Source of the DNA: Scatophagus argus
Taxonomy: Eukaryota; Chordata; Actinopteri; Scatophagidae
Length of the DNA stretch: 64,000 nucleotides
NCBI RefSeq assembly: GCF_020382885.2
Contig: NC_058512.1
Span: 10,132,802 to 10,196,801 of the forward strand
Direction: 5' to 3'
Below are positions 1-18,452 of the stretch, in pieces. How positions within the stretch are numbered: the first letter of the stretch is position 1; the number at the start of each line of letters is the position of its first letter. The notes beneath the pieces are model-generated. The model ran no database searches. It saw only the letters and a list, made by a program, of their open reading frames with translations, and had not been told where the DNA came from. The translations under genes and the position numbers were made by a program.

Positions 1-574
1 GTGGGAGGAACTTTCATCTTGTGCCATTATCAGGTCAAAGTTTAATTGGTCCAGTACTTTGGTTTATGACAATCCCATCAGCCTTTGTTCATCTTTTAGT
101 ATGCTAACATACTAAACAAAAAGGGCGAACATAATCACAAACACCTGCTAAAAATCAGCAACTTAATCCTAAAAGCCTCATTCCACTAGAAAGTCTTAAT
201 TTTAAAGTTTTGGTTATTACTTTAATGAATTATGATAACACTGTAATCATCAAAGTAACAGGTCACTTCTGACAATGTGGCAACATTGCTAAAAATAAGT
301 CTTAAAACTGCAGAGCACTTGGACTTTCACCACTTCTGACTTCTTTAAAATCCTCTTCCCATGTTCCTGTATCTCAGCAATTAATGTGCAGTGCTAATAG
401 AAGTGAACTAGAAATAAAATAGAACTGCAGAAATAAGACTGTAATTGTAACAAACCCTTACAACATGGATCCCTGTACAAAAAACAGCACTTAAGCAGTT
501 TGTGTGCATGCTGTTACACTGCAGTGGGACAGCTCCACTGTTACATGATGTTGATGTCAATGTTGCCCTCGCAG
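1..574. other. Left-edge intron of the sugar transporter gene
   Basis: This AT-rich stretch lies upstream of the first recognisable transporter exon. I see no further transporter exon in it, so the N-terminal half of that gene must lie left of the window. No repeat was recognised. Confidence 0.5.
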
Positions 575-3062
575 AGAGTTGCTTGGTACACAGGAGAGGT
601 GGCCCTGGCTGCTTGGTTTCAATGCTTTCACAGCGTTACTCCAGCTCTCCACGCTGCCCTTCCTGCCAGAGTCTCCCAGGTTCCTGCTGCTTGACAGAGG
701 AGACCGTCAGGCCTGCGAGAAAGGTGTGAGAAAGCGTTTTTGCTCTCAAGGAATCCTTTCTACAAATAAATCCTCTTTTCAAGTTTGTTTTAATGACGGT
801 GTTATCACCTCCTTCATCTCCTGCTTTGTCACGCTCCCTAAGCTTTTAGGAAGCTTTGGGGCAACAAAGACTATGGCACTGAGGTGGAGGAGATGCTGGA
901 GGAGAAAGCTGCCTTGCAGAGCGTTCGCAGCCACTCAGTGATGGAGCTGATTCAGAGCCAGACTCTCCGCTGGCAGCTCCTCACCATCTTTGTTACCTTC
1001 ACTGCACTGCAGCTCTGTGGCATCAATGCCGTGAGTGATATGAAATACTCCTGACACTCATTTGCACAAGAGTAGTAAAATGTTAACTGCACTTTAGGAC
1101 ACAGTAAATTCCTCTGCTTAATGTGACATTTCACCTGCTTTTAGGTAATGCAGTGTGCAGAGCTAATGATCAGCATAATGATCACAATTGATTGCTAACA
1201 CCAATATTTTAGCTGTATTATCTAAGCAGACCTGTAAATAGAAACTTGCAAGAAAACAAGTATTACTGAATGTGCACATGTTGAAGTAATACACAAAAAT
1301 GCTTCTTTTACAGTATTTACATCTGAAAACATTAAAGTCAAGTGGATAAGTCCAAAAAGATTCGACAGGAGCACTGACATTTTGAAAAATATGCTTATCA
1401 ACTTGCTTTCATGGAGTTAGAAAAAGATAAAACTCTCATATCTGTCTGTTGAATATGAGGCTAAATGCAGGAGAAGATTAGCTTAGTTTATTAGCAGGTG
1501 GGAAACAGAGAAAAACAGCTCACCAAAACTTTTTGGTTTTTTACATTCTGGATATTTTGGATTATTTGCAGGTGTATTGGATGACTTTTGACGAGGGACA
1601 TTTTCATAACAGTAAAACAAACAATTAATGTTTCACTTTCTCCGAAAGCCACTTTCTTCCAAAACACACCAGACATTTACATAATATTGCCAACCAAAAT
1701 AAAAAGAGTATATTAACTGTGAAACAACAACATTTCTTTAACCACTTGTCACTGCGCTGCTGCACTGAAGTCCACCCTGCATGTTAAACTCAAAACATTT
1801 AATTTAATCATTAAATGCCTTTAATTTGGGGACTTCATAAAAAATATTTTGCTTTGTATCCAAATTCTTCTCCACAGGTGTACTTTTATTCTTTTGATGT
1901 GTTTCGTGCGGCAGGAATCCAAGAAAACCAGTTAAACTACGCGGCGCTGGGAACAGGGCTGTGTGAGCTGTCCACCTCTGTAGCCTGTGTAAGTTCCTTT
2001 TCACCTCTCCACTAACATTATATCATGCTTTATATCAGTTTTGTGACCTCTAACAGCGAATTGTGATTGTAACATCCCTTACACATGATAACATAGATGT
2101 CTATTATTTCTACTTTTATTGATCTAGAAAAACATTTATGGAAAAAAGAAAAACTTTCCTCTGCTCTTGTGGTCCTAATGTATGGTTAGTGCTCCCCCTT
2201 GTGGTTAACTGCTGAAAATATGTTTTGATGCAGTTCATGATTATTGAGAATACAGGAAAAAAGGTCCTGATCTTCAGAGGATACATGGGAATGTCCGTGA
2301 CACTGATCCTCCTCACCATCACCTTGTACTTTCAAGTAAGTCATCAATAAAACTAGACTCCGTCTCTACAAAGTTAATTATGTGATGATAGCAACTAAAA
2401 TCACTCCTTTTCCTCTCAGAAACAGGTCTCCTGGATGCCGTACTGCAGCATGGTCCTCATTTTCATCTTCATTTTCTTTTTTGCCAGTGGACCAGGTACA
2501 TTTATCACTTCAGATCTTTATAAATGATTTCAATAGCATTCCCTCTTTGAAACAACGATTACATCATACTGCAGATTATAAAACCCTTCATGTGTTCTTG
2601 ACTCTCAGCTGGAGTAACAGCTCCTCTTCCTGGGGAATTATTTACTCAGTCATTCAAATCAGCTGGATATACAATCGCCTGCACTCTGAACTGGACGGGC
2701 CTGTTTGTGCTGGGGATGCTCTTCCCTATCATAGTGGTAATCATATTAATATCTTGGTCAAATCTGGCATATTTTTAAGTACAGGCCAGTAGACACATAA
2801 GAGAGATAAAATGCATCACATGTGCTCCAAACTGCTTCCTTTCCAGGAGAATCTGGATTACTTTTGTTTTCTCGTCTTCCTGTTTTTCTCTGCCGGCTGC
2901 GGGCTGTATGTGAGGTTCAACGTGCCTGAGACCAAGAATCAGACAGCGCTGGAGATCGCTGCAGAGTTTCAAAAGATGCACAGCAAGTCTGAAGAATCAC
3001 AGAAGAAAAACGACACTGACCACAAACTAAATGGAATCAAAACATATGAGACTAAATTGTGA
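575..3062 (+). CDS. slc2a11: Facilitative sugar transporter, GLUT11-like (3' part)
   Basis: Seven exons join in one frame: 575-723, 843-1030, 1878-1988, 2234-2335, 2420-2495, 2609-2736 and 2847-3062 (TGA), giving 323 residues. This is the C-terminal two thirds of a 12-TM major-facilitator sugar carrier that moves hexoses across the plasma membrane. Seen directly: the PESPR motif after TM6 (exon 1), the TM7 core LQLCGINAVYFYS, KQVSWMPY and ASGPAG around TM9-10, the glycine/proline-rich GVTAPLPGELFTQSF block, and the post-TM12 VPETKN signature followed by a hydrophilic tail. A class I QLS motif is absent from TM7, and the overall sequence fits fish GLUT11-like members best; another class II GLUT is the alternative. 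The 5' exons are off the left edge. The second exon uses the AG at 841-842; the AG eight bases further on would break the frame. Superfamily certain, exact paralog inferred. Confidence 0.8.
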
Positions 3063-4666
3063 TTATATTCGCCAAGGTAATAAGGTGTCAAACAGCTAAC
3101 ATCTGAAAAGACGTTACTTACACCCTTTTCTGGGACAAAATATTCACTGTAGCCACTAAGCTAAAAGCAAACAAATCAGACATAACATTGCGATGGTTTA
3201 CATGTCAGTGTACTTGTAGATCCAGTTCTTTTTCAGAGATTTTCTAGGCTGTCTACAGACTAATAATTGAACAATGAAACCAGTTAATACTTTTATGAGC
3301 TTCAGCCTCCTGGAGCTGCTACCTCCCTCTGCTGGAGGAGAATTTCACAGTTACATAATTGTTCTCAGGTAAAGAAAAATCACATGCTGAAATGTTTCTA
3401 ACAGTGGAGGAACATACTGGAGCTGAGGGTGACGGCACAACCCATCCTGATGGTTTTGACAGACAACATGTGATCAATGCACCTGAATCAACCATTATTA
3501 ATGTCAAAAGGTCATATAGTTCCTCCCACCAAGACAGCTAACATCCTCACTCTGTTCCTCTGTAACTCTCTAACAAATGATTAAGACTTGTTTCACATAC
3601 TGCATTTAACGCAGTGGATGAAAGGTTTATTTGCTTATGATCTCTGAAATGGACTTTGGTCACTTATCAATCATGTGAACAGCCTCATTGTCCTGAGTGG
3701 CCTCAAACTCTGAAAGAGCAACAAAAGTCAAAGAGATGGACAGTATTTGTAATATTGAAATGAAGAAATGTAGAGCTGCTGCCTCTAAAATTAACACAGA
3801 CATGAAGTAAAACATGCTAAAACACATTAAACATTTCAAACATGAAACTGGACTAATGCCTATTTCTACTATTGTCAGCCGATCAGCCTGACAAAAACAA
3901 GAGATTTGCATTGAATGAAATCTGTTTTGAGGCAAGTATTGTCACTTCTACTTAATTATTATTATTGGTGTAGCTTATTATTGGAGGATTATTTTCCATA
4001 ATCCTTCACTGTGCTGAGCAACTGCTTCCTCTTTCCCTGCAGATTCCAGAGATACTAGAATTCATCAGAAGTACTTCAGTCAGATTTCAAATACATACAA
4101 ACTGAACATCTCATCTTACTCGTAAATAAGTATAAATTGTTTTGCCCAAGGTTGATGCCTGCATGGGTGAAGGGGGTGGCTGAAGAAGATTCACCGAGAC
4201 TGAGACAAGTAGCTGAAGGGATAAAAGTGCGAGGCGTGAATTATTTGAGGACTAAGCACTAGTTGAAAGTTAAGGATGTTAAAGGCTCAGGTTACAAAGG
4301 TGATTTTATTATCAATCAGTCACCAGGTTGGCAGATGATACTTTTGATTCTCTGGCACGTTTTAACTTCAACTCAAGATTAGGATCTCTGGCCTCTGTTG
4401 AAATAACCTCATTCTTTCCGCTGCAGTAATGCCACTCGGTTGTTAGTGGCTCTGTGGCTGGACTCTGGGTGTGGGGTGACCGAGTGATCCTGAATATGAG
4501 CAAAGACCTTATCTCCATTACCCCTCAAGGTCGAGACTCCAGACAGTGCAGAACCTGTTTCTCTTTAAGCCTTTAAACCACATCCTCCTCAAACATTACC
4601 AGTCATTGAAACGTGCACAGGCACATCCACCTGAGACACACAACTGTTGTTTTTATTCCCCTGCAG
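3063..4666 (+). other. 3' flank of transporter; spacer
   Basis: The 3' UTR of the sugar transporter presumably starts here, but no strong AATAAA was assigned. No SLC20-type exon was found upstream of 4667. The stretch contains one arm of a 39-bp exact direct repeat (3793-3831). Confidence 0.5.
3793..3831 (+). repeat. 39-bp direct repeat, left copy
   Basis: Bases 3793-3831 are identical to 5758-5796 in the same orientation. The two copies lie on either side of the stranded SLC20A exons. The flanking bases diverge at once, so the shared unit is short. Confidence 0.85.
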
Positions 4667-5125
4667 TGGTTTCAGCATTGAACTGGCCTCAGCCCTGACT
4701 GTCGTGGTAGCCTCTAACATTGGCCTGCCTGTCTCCACCACCCACTGCAAGGTAAGCTGGTCAAAACTGTGGTCTGGGAACTAGACTGAGACATGGGGAA
4801 AGAGACCATTTAGTGTGGGGGAGGCTACAGCAAACACAGTACCAGTCTGGTAGACAGTCCAAACGTGGAGCAACATAAATAAAACGTAACATTTCAGGCA
4901 TGCAGATGGATACTTCAAATTCACAAGTTTAAGGAAGATGACAGGATTTGACAACTGCTGTGTTTCCAGGTGGGGTCTGTGGTTGCAGTAGGATGGCTGC
5001 GTTCAAGGAAGGCAGTAGACTGGCGTCTGTTCAGAAACATCTTCATGGCGTGGTTTGTGACTGTGCCCATTTCGGGCCTGATCAGTGCCGCCATCATGGC
5101 CATCTTCATCTATGGCATCCTGTGA
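4667..5125 (+). pseudogene. slc20a1: Stranded last two exons of a PiT phosphate transporter (SLC20A1-like)
   Basis: Two exons, 4667-4751 and 4970-5125 (TGA), join in frame through a GTAAGC donor and a TTTCCAG acceptor to encode about 79 residues. They match the C-terminus of PiT-family sodium-phosphate symporters: [22 protein letters not shown] (the signature with the GANDVA-like second half), [19 protein letters not shown] and the last membrane helix ending IFIYGIL. A normal member has over 600 residues in about ten coding exons; none of the preceding exons is visible in the 1.6 kb upstream, which is bounded by the sugar transporter. The reading frame and splice sites are undamaged, so the copy is either young or still used, for example as an alternative 3' end of another transcript. 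It keeps an intron, so it did not arise by simple retroposition. Family assignment is firm; status as a pseudogene is inferred. Confidence 0.7.
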
Positions 5126-5757
5126 GCATCTGGGTGCACCCCAAGAAGGGGAGGAGAAAGAAAAACCGCTCCAGGAGAAAGGGAGTAAAGTTGGAAGGCC
5201 AAAATATATCGCTTACCTCAAGCCAACAACTTTTGAAAGAAAAAGGAAAAAAATAGAAATGTTTGGAAGGTTTTGTGATATGGGCCTGTGGTTCTTGGCT
5301 GCATCAATTTCAACCTAGAATTTGCTCTTTGTTCCAGTTGGGCCACATTATTTCCATTGGGAATCTTGCATTTATTACTAACCTGCGATTCAAGTTTTTT
5401 CATCTGAATCTCCTGAGGCTCGCTGTTCTTGATCAGTGCAGAAGTAACTGCCTGAAATAACTTGGTTAGTTGAATTTGAGAAAAGCAACAGCAGAATGTC
5501 AACTACCATGAACATCATCATCTCAAACCATCATCCTTGAAGGTTCAGGCCTGCTTCAGTCTGATGTTTGTAACTCACCTTGTAGCAGCTACCACTTCCC
5601 ATTTGTTATACATGACAACTTAGCACAGTCAGGAGAGTTCCTGCCTGAACAATAATGCTGGTTAGTCATTACATTTTTAGATCATGCAAATACAAGTCCC
5701 AGACCACAGAAACTCAGCCTAGGACACCCACTATTCTGATGAAGTGGTGAACTGATG

Positions 5758-5796
5758 AACACAGACATGAAGTAAAACATGCTAAAACACATTAAA
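5758..5796 (+). repeat. 39-bp direct repeat, right copy
   Basis: Identical to 3793-3831, same orientation, about 1.97 kb away, downstream of the SLC20A fragment. Confidence 0.85.
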
Positions 5797-6380
5797 TTAA
5801 AAATCTGTCACAGAAAAGGTTCCCATCATTTGACTATGTCCTTTTTTTCTTTAGGAAGACCATTCCTGTTTCTATATCTACATTTAACTCTTGCCTCACA
5901 TCTATTTCTACGCTGCAGATATTTTACTCAATTTAAGTTTTTGTTTTTTATTACTTTAAGCACATGTTGCTGAGAGTTCCTCTCTGCTGGCACTCGTTCA
6001 AATATGTAAAATGTTTTGCACTGAATGGATACGCAATATTTCGGGTCACAGCGGGACGCAGTCATCAGGAAACTCCTACCAGTTACGCAGGCGTGCAGCC
6101 CGAGGCCATGTGCACGACTCTGATAACACAATCTACACGTTCAAAGCTGGATGTCTTGCAGGATGACTGAGACCAATGCCCAAGAGGACAGGCTGAATGC
6201 GCGTGTCCCGCAGGCGTTGACATCACCAACACAAAAACACTCGTAGGGAGGAGACTCAGCCTGCGTACGATATGTAAAATCATACGCCACGCCTCCAAAA
6301 ATTTGGGTAGATTTGGTGATTTAAATCCCTCTTCACTGACCAACAGCAAAAAGTGCTTACAGCAGAGCAGTTGCACGTGA

Positions 6381-6413
6381 ATGCAACAGCAGGCTTCGGA
6401 TTCAAGTTTGTAG
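6381..6413 (+). promoter_or_regulatory. Upstream ORF before nucleotidase start
   Basis: An ATG at 6381 opens a 10-codon frame that stops with TAG at 6411-6413, two bases before the main ATG at 6416. If it lies in the mature 5' UTR it could lower initiation or feed reinitiation at the main start. Transcript inclusion is not shown by sequence. Confidence 0.35.
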
Positions 6414-6415
6414 CA

Positions 6416-12088
<5,673 letters not shown>

Positions 12089-12350
12089 GGTTGTTATCGT
12101 TATAATACAGTATATAAATTAGACGCAACATCGACTGATTTCAGCTAATAATTTTTCTCTCTTGCGGTGAACACAGCTGTCCCAGATGTTTTCGAAGAGA
12201 AGACATGACAAGATGCTGCAGGGAAGTCTTATGATGTGTCATGTGGACAGTTCTCACTGATGAAGGTCTTTGCACCTGTGCTTGTATAAAGGCTTTGATG
12301 CGGACTTGATGAAACTAACTAACTATTGTTATGCCATTTAACGTTTACTC

Positions 12351-12356
12351 AATAAA
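12351..12356 (+). terminator. Poly(A) signal of the nucleotidase gene
   Basis: AATAAA lies 263 bases after the stop codon. A second AATAAA at 12532-12537 could serve as a distal alternative. Confidence 0.5.
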
Positions 12357-14549
12357 CTTATAAAGTATTTTGAAATTTAGGATTCATAACAGACTCAGGG
12401 TTACTGTATAGGATTGCAAATTTGTCTTAATGAATTACATGCAGTGGTGCGTATGCACTGTTAATCTCAGGTTTGTCTAATGGTTTTTAAGTTTTATTTA
12501 TTTGTTGTTTGTGCAATTTCTGTTGACATTCAATAAACAATATGATTTGTTTTAATTATTTACTGAAGAAGAAATAACTCAGTGTGTCTGTGTTCATGGC
12601 ATTAGAGGATTTCATTTAATATTAAAGACCTTAAAAAGACTTACTTACATCATTTTACACAGAGTGATCAGGGCACAGTTTTTGACAAGTGGAAAAAGAA
12701 ATTAAGGTGGAGGCACAAATCACAGGGGAAAATAATTTAAAACCTGGTCCTTTAAAACCAGAACTTCAGTATGAGAAATTACCAGAAACACATTAGGTGA
12801 TAACTTGTCTGTCCTCTACCGGATGGCAGTGAATCAACTTTGCAACAGACCCACAGGTCAATCTTATTATTAGTACTGCTATTCGTATTGATTATGCACA
12901 TTCCATTACTATTATCACTTGCCAGTTTAGTCTGACGAAAATCACATAAAGATCTGTGTGTGTGTGTGTGCAACACAATGATTGTTATGCTGCACTATAG
13001 CATTGTTCTGTGGCTCTGAGATCACTGGACTCAGGCACCAAACCACCTATAACTCTATTGCATCTTAACAATAAAGTACAGTGGCTGTTTTTGTCTTTGG
13101 CCAAAGTTTTTCTTTGGTGCTCAGAGTGAGAAACTTTGGGCTCCGTTTTACTTAAATCTACAACTGCTCTATGTAGGAACAGCTGAGCAACTGTGAGTGT
13201 ATACAGAGATGTCAGACGTGTTGTTTAGCAGTGTAAACATCTGATGCTCAGGTTGATTCGTTTCTGTTTTTGGCTACCAAAGGTATAGCCTAATTAGAGA
13301 GGACTGGAGATTATACAAAAAAGGAGTTTTATTGTGACATGAAATTTCCTTTTAATATCAAAAGTGGTGGGTCTGTATTAAATCACACACACAGACAGAA
13401 AAGATATGGCAAAAAGAGATTACTTTTTAATTTACTTAACTTAAACATCTTAACTATCCTTAATTAGCAACTCAAACTCTGAGCAAAGAGTAATAGTCAA
13501 ACACAAAGCCATTGTTCATAGTCATAAGGAATTAAACAAATACTTACTTAGCAAGCACAAACTACATCAGGTCTGGCAGCAGAGTGTTTCTGCTTCCAGT
13601 TACAGGAGCACTGATTCAGGGCAGATTGTGTCCACCTGTCTCTAGCTGACTCAGGACAGCACAGGTGTGACCATTGCTCCTCCCAGACCTCAAATGGGTC
13701 ACGGTAGACTCATATAGCTTTAAATTAAAACTCACAGATTAAAGTTTCAAGAGGCAGCTGATTTTAAAGCTGACAAGTATTGTTGAGTGCTGTTTGACAT
13801 TGGTGACACATTTGTGATTACAAGTTCTGGTGTTTCTTTATCTACCAGCTGTACATGTTAGTTCATGCAAAGTTCCACCAAACTCCCCCCATATTCACAT
13901 ACAACCGAGAGCTGTTTGGTGGAGGTTGTTTTTCAATGACTGGGCATAACCAGGAGGGGGTGATGTTGTTTTATATATGCATACATATGTCACACAGTTT
14001 CAATACATGCACACGCATTTAAAAGACACAAATAGTACACAACAGATCCTTCCTCACTCCTGTGTCGTCTGTTTCCATTCTAACTTTCTACTCTCTGCTT
14101 ATGTTTCGCTTTTTATTCATTACAGCGTATAAGTCAAAATCACTTCATATCCTCGTCACTATTACCATTACTCTCAATGTCTCGCACACTCTGAATGTCC
14201 CAGTTTCAGTCCAAGGTGTCGTATTGGCAAGGGAAACAAACATTTACATCACTTTATATGACAGAAAAATGTAGCTTGCAGTTAAAGACAAACACAACAT
14301 AAATACAAATAGTGAAAACTACAACTTGAAAACTTTTTTTTTTTAAATAATAAATGGATGTATTTTAAAAAGTTTGTTCTGTATGTTTGTACAGCATGTA
14401 CATCTACAGAGACCACAGGTGACCGACTGTCATACTGGTGCTTGTACTGCAGGCTGGGCTAGCGGGTCCTTGCCCGGTAGATCGGCCCATTCGGTTTTTT
14501 TCTGGGTTGGCCCAGTCACATCTTTAAACCCCTCCCTTTTTGGACTCCA

Positions 14550-14880
14550 TGCCTTCATTAAAGGGACAGTTCACCCCAAAATCAAACATATTTTTCCATC
14601 TACCTGCAACTTTTATTCATCTAAATTGTTTTGGTGTGAGTTGCTGAGTTTTGGAGATATCAACTGTAAAGGTCTTCTCCTTAATGTAATGGAACCAGCT
14701 GGCAGTTTTTCCTCGTCACTGTCGCCCAGTGATTGCTCACGGGGGATTGTTTGGTCTCTGTATGTTCAAAAGGATATTGAACAGCGTGGTCTAGACCTGC
14801 TCAGTTTAGAAAATGTCATGATATTACTTTTGTTGTAATTTGGCGCTGTATAAATAAACCGAACCGAATTGAATTAGCTT
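14550..14880 (+). mobile_element. Interspersed fish repeat fragment
   Basis: The segment starts with AAGGGACAGTTCACCCCAAA, continues with a GTTTTGGTGTGAGTTGCTGAG word and ends in GGCGCTGTATAAATAAA plus a degenerating GAATTGAATT tail. These words recur in repeats of many percomorph genomes. Family and boundaries are from memory and approximate. Confidence 0.45.
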
Positions 14881-15289
14881 GTGGTGCTCAAAGAAAAATT
14901 ATTTTAATAACTTTTTTTTAAAAATCACATTTAAAACAGTTTCATCTGACAAACAATCATCTATCTCAAGTTTTTCTGACATCATGAATCACATGTTAAT
15001 AATAAAATACAGTAGAATACATGATATGAAACCTCAACAGTGAATACAGCAGCTCAACATCTTGCTGGTTAAACTGATGCAAATTATTTTACTCTTTACA
15101 ACAGTGGCCATGAATGTTAATGTCGGCAGCGTGAAGCTGTACCTTCACTCACTGACAAGAGTATTAAAAAAATAAATGTACTATGTGTACAGCTATTTCA
15201 CACATAAATCCCTCTCACATACATGTGCTGAAACACACAAACGCACACCCGTGTAGTATTCAAGGAGATCTTTTACTGATCTTTTACTT

Positions 15290-15600
15290 ATTAAAGTAAT
15301 TATAGAAGGTGATGCATTAATGTGTGAGCATTGCTAATATTAAATGTTACTTGCTGGGTAGCTTAATTCATAACAATATATCATTATTTATAATTTCATT
15401 CTATTTTAATTAATAACTTGAATCACCAAATTAAGTAAAGTTATCAAATAAATGTAGTAAAAAGTCTTATATTTGCAGCCAGTCGTGGTGTACAAATATA
15501 AAGTAGCATAAAACTGAAATACCCAAGTCGAAGAACCTCAAAACTGTACAACAACTGAGTACTTCAGTAATATTCCACCACTTGTAGTATCATAATATAT
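15290..15600 (+). mobile_element. Non-autonomous repeat, copy 1 (3' half)
   Basis: Contains GATGCATTAATGTGTGAGCA, TCAAATAAATGTAGTA, AAGTAGCATAAAACTGAAAT and a TTCCACCACTTG end. This matches the 3' half of a widespread short fish element, probably a DNA-transposon derivative, that is rich in AAGTA/TACTT words and ends in TTCCACCACTG. Diverged. Confidence 0.5.
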
Positions 15601-16039
15601 ACAGTCTGCATCTCCCTATTGTTCTTCTCCCATGAGAGTTGAACCTTTATTACTAGAGAGCTGTAGAGGAATTTGTTTTCTCTTTCTGTCTCTTCCTTAT
15701 TGTGTGTCATCAGTGCTCACATGTGATTATGCATGAGTGTTTTTTTTCCTCTCGCAGAGAGAGATTGCAGGCTTGAAGTGTGCACAGCATCACAGTTTTC
15801 CTGCTGTGCTCCTGTGCAGATGTACAGCTTGTTTGTGGAGCATCTGCCCCACATTTCACTTCACAGGGACTGTTCATTTCACTGCTCATATGGTATCTGT
15901 CTCATCTGACATATTGATGTAGGGATGGGACGGGAACACAGAAAACAAAACAAACTATTACCAGCCAGAACCGGAGCTGAATCTGACTTAATGTTTACTG
16001 AAACATACAAACGCCTGCATTCAAAAACAACTTCAAGTG

Positions 16040-16390
16040 TGGATAAGTTGAGCATTTGAGCATCTACTCAATTACTTAAGTATAGTTTAGATGTACTTGT
16101 ACTTAAATATTTCAAGTTTTCTACTTCATACTTCTACTCCACCACAATTCAGAGGCAAATATTGTTTTTTGGATCCGCTATGTTCATTTGTTATTTTGTA
16201 AATTTAGTTTCAAAATACAAAATATGATCAACAAGTACTTTTTGACGTCAGATTATAAATCAATATTATATATTACATATATGTAAATATATATTATTCT
16301 GAAATATTCTGAAATACATTCTTTATTCTGAGTACTATAGTAGTAGTATATGTTGATGTTAAAACTTCAGGAAAAATTACAGTATGTCTA
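16040..16390 (-). mobile_element. Non-autonomous repeat, copy 2 (inverted)
   Basis: Same family as 15290-15600 in opposite orientation: ACTTCATACTTCTACTCCACC is preceded by alternating TACTTGTACTTAAAT words and followed by AATTCAGAGGCAAATATT. Diverged, with uncertain ends. Confidence 0.45.
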
Positions 16391-18452
16391 GGCTGTGATA
16401 TTGTCACTTTTATTTAACTACAAGATGTGAGTTCTTCAGCCCCCTCTGTCTACAGGGACATTTTAAAACTGTTCATATTAATATGTTAAAGTCTATTTGT
16501 GGCTTAATTTTATTGTTTTGTCCTTAGGATGTCTTTAAAATTTGGAGACACCCACTGACTGCTGCAGGACTGTTTTCCTGTCTTTAAAATTGAATATTAA
16601 AGGGAATTCAAATTAGGATACACCCCCTGCATTTACTGGCACCTCCCCTTTGCAAACACACATTTCCTAGATGATTTCATTTCCTCTATCAGGGTTATTT
16701 TAGTTTACTTGGATTTCCCTTGTTATTGTCTGCCTGACACCTGGATTTATTGTTGTTGTTGTTTTCTTTCTTTTCATTTTATTCAAGCTGTCATGTTTTA
16801 TTTTCTCACCTGCTCAAATCCTCAGCTTTCACGTCTCCTAACGACCCTTCACTCTGTTTTTTTTAATCAGTTCCATATTATGTTTTGTGCACACACACAC
16901 TAACCTCAGAGTCCCCATCCTCAGTTTGCTGCAATGTTATTTATTTAAAACTGTTTGTTAGCCACTGTATGAATCAATGAATGATTATGTCGAAGTCACC
17001 AGTCAACAGGAGTGAGATCTTCAGTTCTGTGTGCTTAGTGTGACACTGTGCAGCACACTTGAATGAAATAAAGCTGAATGATCAGCGTGACACCAGGCCA
17101 ACTGCTACCCATCTGTGTGGAGATAGTCATGAAAATTGCTTTTGATTCAGACTGCAGTAAATTCTGCTTTAAAAAAAAATCCCTGCCTGAAAAAGAGGTC
17201 CCTCAATACAAATACTATATTTCCCTCCCTCTCTCTCTCTCTTTTAAATGTCTTAATGTCTTTCCCTCTGATGGGAGCTAACAAACAGAGCTGAAATGCA
17301 CTTCTGGTCACACACTTATCCTCACAAAAACACACATGGACCTTTTCTTCCTCTCCTTGAGACGACACACCGCACTGTGATATAAGAGCTCTCTATTCTC
17401 ACTCACACTGCATACCTGTACTGCAGAGGTGTGAAAAGTATCAGTTTCTATGTGTTGCCGTTTCGAGTTATACCCACATGTCGCTCTGCATGAAATATCT
17501 GTTCACCTTAAAATAATACAGCACTCGATCGCACCTTTAACAGGCAAAAGGTATGAACACGGAGGAGCACAGCTTGTTGAACATGTTCAGGAGAAAACAT
17601 TTTTTGCAGAGGACGTTAAAGTGATCCCAGGTGTATGTATTAGCCCAGAAACAGCATGCTGATGAGCTCCAGAGGTGGTATAGCTTCAGATTTTATCAGG
17701 ATAAGCATATTATGTGGTGTCTTTTAAATTCCAATTTGATTCCAAACCTGTTGATTTTCACAGAACTTTTTCATTTTGTTCCCTTAAATTTCTCTAGATT
17801 TACTGATTCCTTTATAAGTTGATGTCAGTATGTTGTCCTTTATTTTCACTATCCACACTGTGAGTGAAATATTCAAACCTGAGACATTATGTATTTTTTT
17901 AATCGTGCCGTTGCATCTAACTGACATATACTCTAAATGTACATAACATAATTTTTCCTCACACATTTTCACAAAATTTAATTCAATTCTATGGTGTCTT
18001 TGGTAACGTTTTAATCTCTTCTTGTATTGGAAATAGAACGCTGTATGTTTGGAGTTAATAGCTTAAAGAGAGATATTAGTTTGTTACTCAATCAAAGCTC
18101 ATCTGTGAACTTTAAAGATGCACTTAGATTAATACACAGTGTGATGTTATCTTTTTTACAACCTTTTCTGAACAACTATAGAAGCAAGCAGGCCGTTACC
18201 AGGCCAGAGATTTCAATGTTTCATTGTTAGAATAAGACATACTAACATTTTTATGGTACAATAAGAGCCTTGTTTTTTCAGCGTTTAGTTGACTGTTTTT
18301 AACTCTTAACCACACGAGTCAGTCAGGCATAAAAGTTGTCTTATTGACAAGTTCGACAGCAAACCATATGATTTCTTTTAAATATGAAATTCTGTTTTGT
18401 TTTTTTGTTTTTCCAATAACAATGAGCAACTGAAAACATTTATTTAATCATC

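Larger units (their letters stand above)
5126..6415 (+). other. Spacer and nucleotidase 5' region
   Basis: No coding exon is visible. It contains the right copy of the 39-bp repeat (5758-5796), and its last part, CpG-containing from about 6050, is the likely promoter and 5' UTR of the nucleotidase gene. A 10-codon upstream ORF (6381-6413) ends two bases before the nucleotidase start. Confidence 0.45.
12540..18430. other. Non-coding spacer
   Basis: No exon was recognised on either strand across this AT-rich interval between the nucleotidase gene and the inferred end of the minus-strand microRNA transcript. It holds three repeat remnants (about 14550-14880, 15290-15600 and 16040-16390); the remainder showed nothing that I could name. 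Confidence 0.5.

Noticed and set aside
843..941. Reading frame running through 579-941 as one exon (ends MALRWRRCWRR...)
   Set aside because: It crosses an intron and uses the wrong frame of the second transporter exon; the spliced frame restores conserved GLUT sequence.
4667..5125. SLC20A fragment as a processed retrocopy
   Set aside because: An intron with good splice sites is retained at a conserved exon boundary.
17231..17242. Short (TC)n run as a promoter element
   Set aside because: A simple repeat with no gene start nearby.
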